A stretch of DNA of 64,000 nt, taken from contig JAJFKB010000002.1 in the NCBI GenBank assembly GCA_021773395.1, positions 62,001 through 126,000 of the forward strand, read 5' to 3'. A program made the translations under genes and the position numbers. The notes beneath the pieces were generated by a model that was given only the letters and a program-made list of their open reading frames with translations, did not search any database and had not been told where the DNA came from. Shown here piece by piece: positions 1-6,862 of this stretch (positions are counted from its first letter, which is position 1; the number at the start of each line of letters is the position of its first letter). Source of the DNA: Gammaproteobacteria bacterium (GTDB taxonomy: Bacteria > Pseudomonadota > Gammaproteobacteria > Pseudomonadales > IMCC2047).

Positions 1-598
1 TTATGTTAAATTGTTCAACGCCATCAACCGCTACAGTAATGTTTGTCGCGGTAAAGCTGATGTCGAACAAGTATTCCGTGTTGTCGGTCCAGCCGGTTAG
101 GCCAAGCGTAGCGGCTCGTTGGATAAACGTGACATTTCCAACATGGTCCCAAGCATTAGCACTTGTATCTGTGCCGCCAGCATTAATTGATCCGGTAACT
201 CGAGATATGGCCATTCCCGCATCCCAGCCGCCTTGCGTGCCCTGCTTCCAATCGACAAGTATGTAGTCCGTCGTCGGATTGGCACCAGTATTATCGTTAT
301 CGTCATACCCCAATACAAAACCTACAAAATCATCGTCACCGCCGGTTTCTTGCACTTCAATCGTTCCTGAAAGGGCCAAACCTTGGCTGTTCATATTATT
401 GAAGAACATGGATGGACCGCTGTTTAAACTTTGAAAAACCGAATCGTTAGGGTTTGTTTGGGTTTGCAGTGTCCAGTTTCCCGGCCCGTCTATTAACCAG
501 CTCGAAAGATCAACCGGTACAGCGTTAACCATGCCCGCGTAAAAGAGCGCTAACACCCCAAAAAAGGTATTTATCGTGCCTTTTTTATTGAATATCAT
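1..598 (-). CDS. Secreted thrombospondin C-terminal-like domain protein (3' end outside window)
   Basis: The reading frame is open from the ATG at 598 to the window edge, about 199 codons, and continues beyond it. A purine-rich AGGGAGA lies just upstream of the ATG. The first 25 or so residues form a signal peptide (basic start, hydrophobic core, A-G-M-V-N-A exit). The mature part has the pattern of the thrombospondin/COMP C-terminal lectin-like fold: G-D-D-D-F-V-G-F-V-L-G-Y, then a D-Y-I-L-V-D-W-K-Q-G-T-Q strand. In bacteria this domain occurs in secreted or surface proteins, sometimes with a PEP-CTERM sorting tail. The C-terminus is not visible, so sorting cannot be judged. It lies left of the tRNA-Asp fragment and is probably chromosomal. 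The family call is from recognised motifs; the ligand is unknown. Confidence 0.7.
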   Translation of the reverse strand, partial: MIFNKKGTINTFFGVLALFYAGMVNAVPVDLSSWLIDGPGNWTLQTQTNPNDSVFQSLNSGPSMFFNNMNSQGLALSGTIEVQETGGDDDFVGFVLGYDDNDNTGANPTTDYILVDWKQGTQGGWDAGMAISRVTGSINAGGTDTSANAWDHVGNVTFIQRAATLGLTGWTDNTEYLFDISFTATNITVAVDGVEQFNI

Positions 599-1036
599 GA
601 CCTAATCTCCCTCTTTGCTGTTAACTTTAAATATTTTTGTGTGAGATAACCTGAACAACTGCTATTGTAGCTATACAAGCAAAAACCATGCCGCCTAATA
701 AAATCAACAACTTATTATAAGATCGTCTCTACAACTGTAAAATAACTTGACAGTTTATTAGGGGATTTCTAACGAATGATTCAACAAAGGTATTACTAGG
801 CCGCAGAATCGCTTAGGAAGCACAGAGAAGCTAAGCGATTACTAATACCCTAACCAAAAGCCACCATTGCAGGTTCTTCCTGCGTCTTAGTATTACGGGT
901 ATCACGGCTCGCGGTGCTTGTGTAGTCAAAAAACCCTGCAGGGGGGCTACCCCTGTTTTAAGGCACAGTCGGCACCATTGCGCGCTGGTTAAAGTTGGGG
1001 CAGAATATAAACCCCATCAAAACACAAGGAAGTGCT
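599..1036. other. Intergenic region between the secreted lectin gene and csrA
   Basis: About 440 bases without a convincing gene. It holds the divergent control regions of the two flanking genes. A TTGACA hexamer at about 747-752 points towards csrA but is far from it. A GC-rich stretch with short C and G runs lies near 935-955. No RNA gene or complete repeat was recognised. Confidence 0.4.
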
Positions 1037-1222
1037 ATGTTGATACTCAGCCGCAACAAAAACCAACCCCTTATTATTAATGAAAATATTACCGTCACGG
1101 TTTTATCTATTGAAGGCAATCAGATTAAGTTAGGAACTGATGCGCCAAAGGAAGTGGCTATTCAAAGAGATGACGCGAAAACAAAAGAAAAATCAGCCAA
1201 TTTGTCCTTACATTGTCCTTAG
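1037..1222 (+). CDS. csrA: CsrA-family RNA-binding regulator
   Basis: A 61-residue protein, the length of E. coli CsrA. CsrA dimers bind GGA motifs in mRNA leaders and control translation or stability. The N-terminus M-L-I-L-S-R, the middle G-N-Q-I-K-L-G, and A-P-K-E-V followed by an Arg in I-Q-R-D-D match the family, so the RNA-contact residues equivalent to Leu4, Arg6 and Arg44 are kept. The last 17 residues diverge strongly from the usual E-I-Y-Q-R-I helix. The ATG at 1037 is chosen over an upstream frame start at 995 because AGGAAG precedes it and the family begins exactly there. It lies about 70 bases left of the tRNA-Asp fragment. CsrA paralogues are known on conjugative elements, notably in Legionella, so it may belong to the element or a neighbouring one. 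Confidence 0.8.
   Translation: MLILSRNKNQPLIINENITVTVLSIEGNQIKLGTDAPKEVAIQRDDAKTKEKSANLSLHCP
1203..1220 (+). repeat. Two TGTCCTT repeats left of the tRNA fragment
   Basis: TGTCCTT occurs at 1203-1209 and 1214-1220, overlapping the csrA 3' end. The same heptamer starts the phased array at 1424 on the other side of the tRNA fragment. They could be integrase arm-type sites, or chance. Confidence 0.35.
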
Positions 1223-1289
1223 ACGGGTATTCTCTTTGGCGTTAGATGAGATAATAATTTTATAAGTTATTGATATTTATTAAGTTAAA

Positions 1290-1334
1290 TGGCGACCCGG
1301 AAGGGACTTGAACCCTCGACCTCCGGCGTGACAG
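1290..1334 (-). other. tRNA-Asp(GTC) 3' half: attachment site of the element
   Basis: Read on the minus strand, 45 bases run from an anticodon loop CTGTCAC (anticodon GTC) through the 3' anticodon strand GCCGG, the variable loop AGGTC, a T arm GAGGG-TTCAAGT-CCCTT, the 3' acceptor strand and a terminal CCA. No D arm or 5' acceptor strand follows at higher coordinates, so this is not a functional tRNA. A 3' tRNA fragment next to a tyrosine integrase is the classic footprint of site-specific insertion into a tRNA gene. The orientation puts chromosome to the left and the element to the right. The intact tRNA-Asp should lie at the other end, outside the window. Confidence 0.85.
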
Positions 1335-1423
1335 AGCAAATTAACAATATCCACAACCCCTTGACCTGCCTACAAATAATTTAGCATTTACAAATTAATC
1401 ATCTAATAATCAATTAGTTATAA

Positions 1424-1460
1424 TGTCCTTTATTGTTCCTAGCTGTTCTTTGATGTTCTC
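1424..1460 (+). repeat. Four TGTYCYT repeats at exact 10-bp period (putative integrase arm sites)
   Basis: TGTCCTT (1424), TGTTCCT (1434), TGTTCTT (1444) and TGTTCTC (1454) each start exactly 10 bases after the previous one, between the tRNA fragment and the integrase. Short direct repeats here are typical of arm-type sites bound by the integrase N-terminal domain. The binding role is inferred. Confidence 0.5.
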
Positions 1461-1573
1461 TATGGACTGTTAAAAACCATCATTTTTGTGTTATTATTGT
1501 GTGATCAGCTTCTTAACGGAACTGAAGACAGCCTTAAATTTTATCGATCCTAATCACACAAGGAAGTATCAAA

Positions 1574-2860
1574 ATGCCTCAGCGATTGACTGCAAGTCTA
1601 ATCAAAAACCTAAAACCTAAACCAAACCGCTTTATCATAACCGATAACAAAACACCTGGTCTTGCTGTAGTGATCAACCCTAACGGTAGCAAATATTTCT
1701 ATTACCGATATCGGCCATCGGGGAGTAAACGGATTATCGAGGAATCGGTCGGAAATGCTTCTGTTCTTTCTGTAGAAGATGCCCGCAAAGCAGTGGCTAT
1801 TAAAGCTGGAGATGTCGCAAAGGGGATCAACCTTAAAGACCAACGAAGAGCTCGTACTTCCATCGCTATAGAAAAAATCTCAGACACAAACCTGCAGCTT
1901 TTTAATTACATCGATAAGTATTATCAGCCTTATGCAAAACAACATAGTGTTAGCGCTGATGAAATCATCAAGACCTTAAAGCGTGAGTTTGTTTTTATTA
2001 AAGGTAAACCTATCAACGATATCAACGCCGGAGATATTGACCAGTGGCGTTCCCTTCGTTGTGAAGATATTACTTATGCTCGGATTAAACGTATTTATAC
2101 CTATTTGAAGTCTTGCATCAATACTGCTCTTAAACACTATAAACTGATCCAAAGCTTTGAACTCCAAAGCTATACGCTCAAACGGAGAATCAATGAAAAA
2201 GTCAATCCACCTAAGGTTCGCTATTTATCTGCCGATGAAGAAATCAGTCTGTTGAAAGCTTTAGGAAGTCGTGACAAATCACTGCGCGAAGCTCGTGCTC
2301 GGTATGTTCAGTGGCAATCAAAGCGCAACCACGGCAAGAAGCACCAAGAACCTTTTGCCGATTCTGATTACCCAGACCACGTAACACCAATCGTTATCAT
2401 TGCATACCATACGGGGTTTGACCTGGGTGATATTTTCGATCTCTATTGGGAACATATCGATTTTCCTAATAATCAAATTCGTAAAATCCGGAATAAAACG
2501 GGACATAAACAGGATAACCCTCAACCGGTAATCATACCCATGTCTCCAAAAGTCAGGAGCATATTTGAACAATGGGGAAAACAACTCGGTATGTCAGGGC
2601 GAATATTTAGAAGCCCGCGGACGGGGGGAAGGCTCAACAATATTAGTAAAGCGTGGAAAAGCGTATTGAAAGAAGCCGGAGTGTCAAATTTCAGATTTAA
2701 AGACTTACGACATACTTTCGGGAGTTGGCTAGCTATTAGCGGTACTGACCTTCTGGAAATTCGTGATCTGATGGGTCATAAGGATATCAAAACAACTCAA
2801 ATTTATGCTCATCTTTGCCCCAAAAAGAAAGCCCAAACCGTGATGCGAGTATTCTCATAG
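1574..2860 (+). CDS. P4-type tyrosine site-specific integrase
   Basis: A 428-residue protein that should recombine the element into and out of tRNA-Asp. Residues 1-95 resemble the arm-DNA-binding domain of P4-type integrases (DUF4102), about 105-205 the core-binding SAM-like domain, and about 225-415 the catalytic domain. Box II is present as D-L-R-H-T-F (Arg379, His380), with Lys instead of His before it. L-M-G-H places a His at 402, and T-Q-I-Y-A-H-L supplies the nucleophile Tyr411. The first catalytic Arg, normally in T-G-x-R-x-G-E, is missing: the codons read T-G-F-D-L-G-D with Asp283. The ORF is otherwise full length with a good AGGAAG ribosome site. The enzyme may be inactive, or a relaxed variant. 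It reads away from the attachment site. Confidence 0.92.
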   Translation: MPQRLTASLIKNLKPKPNRFIITDNKTPGLAVVINPNGSKYFYYRYRPSGSKRIIEESVGNASVLSVEDARKAVAIKAGDVAKGINLKDQRRARTSIAIEKISDTNLQLFNYIDKYYQPYAKQHSVSADEIIKTLKREFVFIKGKPINDINAGDIDQWRSLRCEDITYARIKRIYTYLKSCINTALKHYKLIQSFELQSYTLKRRINEKVNPPKVRYLSADEEISLLKALGSRDKSLREARARYVQWQSKRNHGKKHQEPFADSDYPDHVTPIVIIAYHTGFDLGDIFDLYWEHIDFPNNQIRKIRNKTGHKQDNPQPVIIPMSPKVRSIFEQWGKQLGMSGRIFRSPRTGGRLNNISKAWKSVLKEAGVSNFRFKDLRHTFGSWLAISGTDLLEIRDLMGHKDIKTTQIYAHLCPKKKAQTVMRVFS

Positions 2861-3071
2861 CAGGAGAATGGAAAAGGTCATGATATGGATAACCGAAGGG
2901 AACCAGAGTCTGGCACAAAGTCTATACCAAGGGTCACGTAAAATTCACGAATAACTTAGTCGAAAAACAGAGTGATGCCTTGATAAGCGTGTGGAGCTGT
3001 TGATTTGCACCGGAATTTGATTCAAGTTTGCATTGAAACCTGGTCCACGGCAGATAGCAAAACTCTTTATC

Positions 3072-3794
3072 TCAATGAAACCGTACGCTGAGCAAGAAAC
3101 GAGTAGCATCCGGACCATTCAGGTCCTGAATAACGCCTCCCTCTAGTACCCAGCGTCCTTGTGTCCACTGCAGACCCAAGGTGAATTGGTGAACCATCGA
3201 AGCCCCCTTTTGCCAGCGACCACCCAGCTCAACGACTCCATACAACTCTGACTGAATCCCCCACTCTTGATAAATCCCTGGGATCAATCGATGCTGCCAG
3301 GACAGATCATAGCGCGCTGAATCCCGTCGATCACCGGTACCTCGCTGATATAGAGCATCAATATCCCATTCATTCTTTTCCCGAAACCAAGTAGCTACGG
3401 CACCAGCTTGAAACGCCCCATCCCGCGAGCTATCGGTTGGAATCACTGCACCGCCCAATAGTCCTATACGACTCGTTCCCTTAGGTTTATCCACCTGAGA
3501 AACAATCTGTCGGTATAGCAGGCTAAAATCCCCTAGCTGTTTAGCATCACCGGATGAAAGGCGATAAGGAACACCAAATAACAGCGTCTTTCTGTGATCG
3601 ATGCCATAGGCCAGGTTGGCTGTTAGCTGGTTAATATTGGATTGATTGTCGTGGCTGACAACACCGCGCAAGACAGTGCCGCCCCTCTCGACCGGTAGCG
3701 CTACGAAAGATCGCAATCCCATACCCGACACACTCGACTGGAAACACAGCTCAAGCAAACCGATCCATAGTAATGCCGCCCATTTATTTGACAT
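3072..3794 (-). CDS. Outer-membrane beta-barrel protein at the end of the mer-like operon
   Basis: About 240 residues with an N-terminal hydrophobic segment that may be a signal peptide, followed by alternating short beta strands and turns ending in S-V-R-F-H, an aromatic C-terminus typical of outer-membrane barrels. It resembles the transporter / MetA-pathway phenol-degradation type barrels (Pfam PF13557) often found beside metal genes. The ATG at 3794 is preferred to the one at 3824 because it overlaps the merP stop by 11 bases and sits directly before the signal peptide. It is the last gene of a four-gene minus-strand operon, so it may help metal cross the outer membrane. That role is inferred; no specific substrate residues are visible. 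Confidence 0.6.
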   Translation of the reverse strand: MSNKWAALLWIGLLELCFQSSVSGMGLRSFVALPVERGGTVLRGVVSHDNQSNINQLTANLAYGIDHRKTLLFGVPYRLSSGDAKQLGDFSLLYRQIVSQVDKPKGTSRIGLLGGAVIPTDSSRDGAFQAGAVATWFREKNEWDIDALYQRGTGDRRDSARYDLSWQHRLIPGIYQEWGIQSELYGVVELGGRWQKGASMVHQFTLGLQWTQGRWVLEGGVIQDLNGPDATRFLLSVRFH

Positions 3795-4065
3795 GGACCT
3801 TGACCGGTGTAAATCCGGAATCAATTATTGCCTGTTTGATTGCATCTATATCAGCTTTTTCATCACCGGTATCGAGCTTAACCTTTTTGTTTTTTAAGCT
3901 AACCTCTACTTGGGCAATTTCAGGTAACTTGCCCAATTTACGTTGCAAGCTATCAACGCAGAAAGCACACGTCATGCCGTTGACATCAATTTCCAAAGTC
4001 TCAGCAAATACAGTGACGGGAAATACTATCCCCACCAACAGCACTAACATGACTATAGTTTTCAT
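3784..4065 (-). CDS. merP: MerP-like periplasmic heavy-metal-binding protein
   Basis: 93 residues: a signal peptide cleaved after F-A (about residue 21), then one HMA ferredoxin-like domain with the metal site G-M-T-C-A-F-C (Cys33, Cys36). Mercury MerP has G-M-T-C-A-A-C-P at this place, binds Hg(II) in the periplasm and passes it to MerT. The Phe between the cysteines and loss of the Pro are minor departures. It lies 9 bases after merT and overlaps the next gene, so it is translated within the same operon. Without a mercuric reductase in the window, the natural metal could be mercury or another soft metal. Confidence 0.8.
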   Translation of the reverse strand: MKTIVMLVLLVGIVFPVTVFAETLEIDVNGMTCAFCVDSLQRKLGKLPEIAQVEVSLKNKKVKLDTGDEKADIDAIKQAIIDSGFTPVKVHVK

Positions 4066-4074
4066 CTTAACCTC

Positions 4075-4473
4075 CTAAACCCCTAACAACCTCCTGAGGG
4101 GCAATAGTAAAAAGGCAGCAGTAAATCCTACCGACCATACCACCAAGGCCATAAAAAATACGCGTCGATTCCATGTCTGCGCTCGCATGCAACGGTCAGC
4201 GATAATTGGATCAGCAGGGCAACCGACAGGTCTTTTCCAAAGCACCCATGCAGCGACACCTAAAATCAGGGCTGAACCACCAAACATCCATGACTCATAG
4301 GACGCCAACGTGACCAACACGGGGAATTGGCTGGTCAAGGACGCTACGGTCGCCCCCATACCAATACTGACCAATAGGATGGGTAGCGCACAGCAAAGCA
4401 AGGTTCCGGTGGAAACGAAGAGTGCCATCCACCCCAGCACTTTTTTGGAGCCTTCGCTAGATTTCCTCTTCAT
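4075..4473 (-). CDS. merT: MerT-like metal transport membrane protein
   Basis: 132 residues with three predicted membrane segments. The first carries a vicinal cysteine pair C-C-A-L-P (Cys27, Cys28) and the loop before the last carries Cys85 and Cys95. This is the layout of MerT, which takes Hg(II) from MerP and moves it into the cytoplasm. The start at 4473 is used because its ATG overlaps the previous gene's stop as ATGA, a translational coupling signal. Longer in-frame starts would lie inside the upstream coding region in another frame. Neighbours are a GDCCVxC protein before and merP after. Confidence 0.78.
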   Translation of the reverse strand: MKRKSSEGSKKVLGWMALFVSTGTLLCCALPILLVSIGMGATVASLTSQFPVLVTLASYESWMFGGSALILGVAAWVLWKRPVGCPADPIIADRCMRAQTWNRRVFFMALVVWSVGFTAAFLLLPLRRLLGV

Positions 4474-4697
4474 CGACAACACTCCATTTTTGCACCGGCT
4501 GTATTGGTCTGCTGAATCGGTGGGCATGGTACACTGCCATAAGAACAAAATACGCAACAGTCGCCCGCAACTGGTTTCAATACCACAAAACACTGGAGGC
4601 ATTGAAAGAAATACATACAGGCGTCTTCCGGCATAATTTCCACTGTTTTGTGACCACATTCGGGGCAGGTCAGCTCAGATTCAAGCATGATTGTCAT
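4470..4697 (-). CDS. GDCCVxC-domain small cysteine-rich protein
   Basis: 75 residues with two N-terminal CPxC/CxxC-type zinc-ribbon pairs (C-P-E-C near 11-14; F-Q-C-L-Q-C near 32-36) and the diagnostic G-D-C-C-V-F-C-S-Y-G at 45-54, followed by P-C-P-P-I-Q. The family is known as the GDCCVxC-domain (seleno)protein and is regularly encoded beside merT/merP-like genes; its biochemical role is not established. The start at 4697 has AGAGG seven bases upstream, better placed than the ATG at 4703. It is the first gene after the MerR-type promoter. Confidence 0.75.
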   Translation of the reverse strand: MTIMLESELTCPECGHKTVEIMPEDACMYFFQCLQCFVVLKPVAGDCCVFCSYGSVPCPPIQQTNTAGAKMECCR

Positions 4698-4731
4698 CGG
4701 CATACCTCTATCATTTTGAGCCAGTCGTGCT

Positions 4732-4762
4732 AGTATAAAACCTGTAGTAACTACAGATACAA
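4732..4762 (-). promoter_or_regulatory. MerR-class promoter with 19-bp spacer and operator dyad
   Basis: On the minus strand a -35 TTGTAT (4757-4762) and a -10 TATACT (4732-4737) are separated by exactly 19 bases. The spacer contains the perfect dyad CTGTAG-TTA-CTACAG (4742-4756). An over-long spacer with a central operator is the hallmark of promoters untwisted by MerR-family activators. It drives the GDCCVxC-merT-merP operon. The divergent merR start lies 10 bases beyond it, so merR is probably autoregulated. Confidence 0.85.
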
Positions 4763-4771
4763 GTGATTTAT

Positions 4772-5206
4772 ATGAATAATTATCAAGCAGAGAAATCGCT
4801 CGGTGTGGGCGAGTTAGCGAGGGCCAGCCATTGCAAGATAGAGACCGTGCGCTACTATGAAAAAATTGGCTTGATGCCTAAGCCAATGCGTACCGAGGGC
4901 GGACACCGGATTTATAAGCAGCCGGACCTAAAACGATTAACCTTTATTCGTCGCAGCCGCCAACTTGGCTTTAGTGTGGCGCAGGTGCGTGACTTATTAG
5001 GATTTGTTGATGAACCGAATCATACGTGCGGAGAGGTAAAAGCCCTAACCCTGGCGCAGTCAAAGGAAGTCGAACGCAAAATAGAGGATTTACAGCGGTT
5101 ACACCATGCGTTGATGGATATGGCGAACAGGTGTAAAGGCCAATCCTACTCGCTGGATCAGTGCCCTATTATTGACGCCCTGTATGATGTTAATCATACC
5201 GATTAA
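4772..5206 (+). CDS. merR: MerR-family metal-responsive regulator
   Basis: 144 residues: an N-terminal winged helix (V-G-E-L-A...E-T-V-R-Y-Y-E-K-I-G-L), a dimerisation helix, and metal-binding cysteines at 86 (H-T-C-G-E-V), 121 (N-R-C-K-G) and 131 (Q-C-P-I-I-D-A-L). Mercury MerR uses Cys82, Cys117 and Cys126. Here the last two are 10 apart instead of 9, which leaves the metal (Hg, Cd, Pb or Zn) open. The ATG at 4772 is preferred over a GTG at 4763 because it matches the family start and leaves the promoter free. It is divergent from the merT/P operon and should activate it when metal is bound. Confidence 0.85.
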   Translation: MNNYQAEKSLGVGELARASHCKIETVRYYEKIGLMPKPMRTEGGHRIYKQPDLKRLTFIRRSRQLGFSVAQVRDLLGFVDEPNHTCGEVKALTLAQSKEVERKIEDLQRLHHALMDMANRCKGQSYSLDQCPIIDALYDVNHTD

Positions 5207-5682
5207 TGAGCAACAACCCTCATTCGTCCTCTCCAAAATACGTCCATAGACTCTAGCGTACTTGTTCGCATAAATATCTATCCCATCATATATCAACTAT
5301 GTAAAACTGGTATTGGCCGGAACACCACAAAAAGTAGTAATAGCATCAACAGCGCACAACCTAATAACCCCTGCACCTCTATATCATTCAATATCGAGGC
5401 GATAAGCACCATACAAGCGTAACTGTTTCAAAGATACCCGGGACAATCAATAAAATGTCATGCTGCGCATACCCAGATGTCCCTGCTACAGTCCGGTATT
5501 GGCTATCACTATTGTGGAAGAACATTAAAAGTTGGTTTCCGTATAATACGATAACCAGTGCTCTGACAATTAACTGCCAGATCCAGGAAAGTTTTTCATC
5601 ATTTTTACTTTGGCTCGTGCATCAACTTATTCGGCAGCCAATAACGTTCAAATCAATATGCAATAACTCACCACGCAAATAC
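5207..5682. other. Gene-poor spacer, possibly a decayed minus-strand gene
   Basis: About 475 bases between convergent merR and the ion-channel gene. The minus strand from about 5690 to 5415 reads as hydrophobic protein-like sequence with an internal stop, and a 39-codon hydrophobic ORF (5293-5412) has no ribosome site. I do not recognise a family. The plus-strand frame at 5455-5694 is not convincing. Confidence 0.3.
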
Positions 5683-6129
5683 TCATCCCGTTGAACTACT
5701 CTCTGAACAGGATTGGCAAAATTTCATTCGGTTCATCGCCAGTAGCGAAAAAGAGGCTGACCAAGTGATTAGCACCAGGCCATTAATGGCCTCCAAACCA
5801 TAGAGAATTTTTAACCATCCCGAGGTAGATAAGTCACCGGCACCCAACGAACTGTAGGCTGCAAATGAAAAATACAGGGCATTGATCCAGTCATCGAAAT
5901 TAATCCCCGGTAGTTTGCCAATCCCGGGAATCAGATGCGAAAAATGATACACAAACGTATAAACCACTACTTCGGCGACATGGGCAACAAATAACCCGCA
6001 AATAATGGCGATCAATTTAATTGCCTGCGCCCAACCGGTATCAAGAATAACCATCAATCGTGTCAAAAACCCATAGTGCACAGTCACGGTTAATACCAAT
6101 AGAAAAGGAAATAAAATTATCAGAATCAT
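5683..6129 (-). CDS. Two-helix ion-channel-like membrane protein
   Basis: 148 residues with hydrophobic helices at the N-terminus, about 35-65, and about 110-140. Before the last helix lies a pore-loop-like stretch F-A-A-Y-S-S-L-G-A-G-D-L, which occupies the position of the potassium-channel selectivity filter T-V-G-Y-G-D but is degenerate. This is the organisation of the Ion_trans_2 (PF07885) family. Selectivity cannot be read from the altered filter. The ATG at 6129 has AAGGTG upstream; a GTG at 6132 is also possible. It follows the lycopene-cyclase-domain gene by 28 bases and probably shares its transcript. Confidence 0.6.
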   Translation of the reverse strand: MILIILFPFLLVLTVTVHYGFLTRLMVILDTGWAQAIKLIAIICGLFVAHVAEVVVYTFVYHFSHLIPGIGKLPGINFDDWINALYFSFAAYSSLGAGDLSTSGWLKILYGLEAINGLVLITWSASFSLLAMNRMKFCQSCSESSSTG

Positions 6130-6157
6130 CACATCACCTTATCGTTAACAATTTGGC

Positions 6158-6856
6158 TTACGGTATTTTCACACGCAACCAGTATCGGTGTTCATAGAAC
6201 GCACTCCACATCGCGCCAAGGGAGAATGCAAATAACAATTCTTCCACTGGAATACCGGCAACTTGTATACCGCTAATATTGGCATGATTCCAATACAGCG
6301 CCACAAAGCCCGGATGTGAAGCCGTCATGGCACTAAAAAACAGAAAATAAAATCCCGTAAACATCAGGGCACCTTTTATTGCCTTAGATAACAAATCTGG
6401 CCGACAAACTACCGTCGCTATCGCACCTCCCAGCAAACCCAGTGAAGCGGTATAAATGGCATTCCATGTTGTAAGTCCCTCAAGCCCGAGAAACAGCCAC
6501 ACCGGCGAACTAAGCAGGAACTTATGATATCGATGACGTTTGCTGGATTTATCGCAATCGGGCAGCGGCTTGAGCATGTATTTATTCGACACGCCAAAGA
6601 GACTACTCGCCAAACCACCCACCGCAAATGAAAAAATCAGGCTTTCGATATCGAAGCCAGTAGCTTCACCCAAACGAAACAAGGTCGGTGGAAACCAATA
6701 GTCCGGATAAAACAGCGGTTCAGACAGGCCCAGCGGCGCCGTCCAGATACTCATCGTCATCATCTTTACTCGCCGAGTCCTTTGCGCAATAAAAACGACC
6801 AGTCAAATCAGCAACAGAATGAGACTCCAGACGAAGTAAGTATATTGCATATCCAT
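6158..6856 (-). pseudogene. Lycopene-cyclase-domain membrane protein interrupted by an in-frame TGA
   Basis: A single reading frame runs from the ATG at 6856 (GGAGAT eight bases upstream) to the stop at 6158, 232 codons, with one in-frame TGA at codon 18 (6803-6805). The peptide before the stop (M-Q-Y-T-Y-F-V-W-S-L-I-L-L-L-I) and after it (L-V-V-F-I-A-Q-R) form one continuous first membrane helix, with TGA where Trp would be natural. Later helices contain A-P-L-G-L-S-E-P-L-F and I-P-V-E-E-L-L-F, characteristic of the lycopene cyclase domain family (CrtYcd-like). A second start at 6763 would give 201 residues lacking the first helix and has no good ribosome site. Most simply a recent nonsense mutation; UGA readthrough is possible. 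Confidence 0.72.
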
Positions 6857-6862
6857 CAGAAG

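Noticed and set aside
3-318. ORFs on both strands at the left edge
   Set aside because: They are shadows of the partial secreted protein, which has signal peptide, ribosome site and a known fold.
1290-1334. Functional tRNA gene
   Set aside because: D arm, 5' acceptor strand and the 5' half of the anticodon stem are missing.
5455-5694. 79-codon plus-strand ORF
   Set aside because: No ribosome site, no recognisable domain, and composition unlike a real protein.
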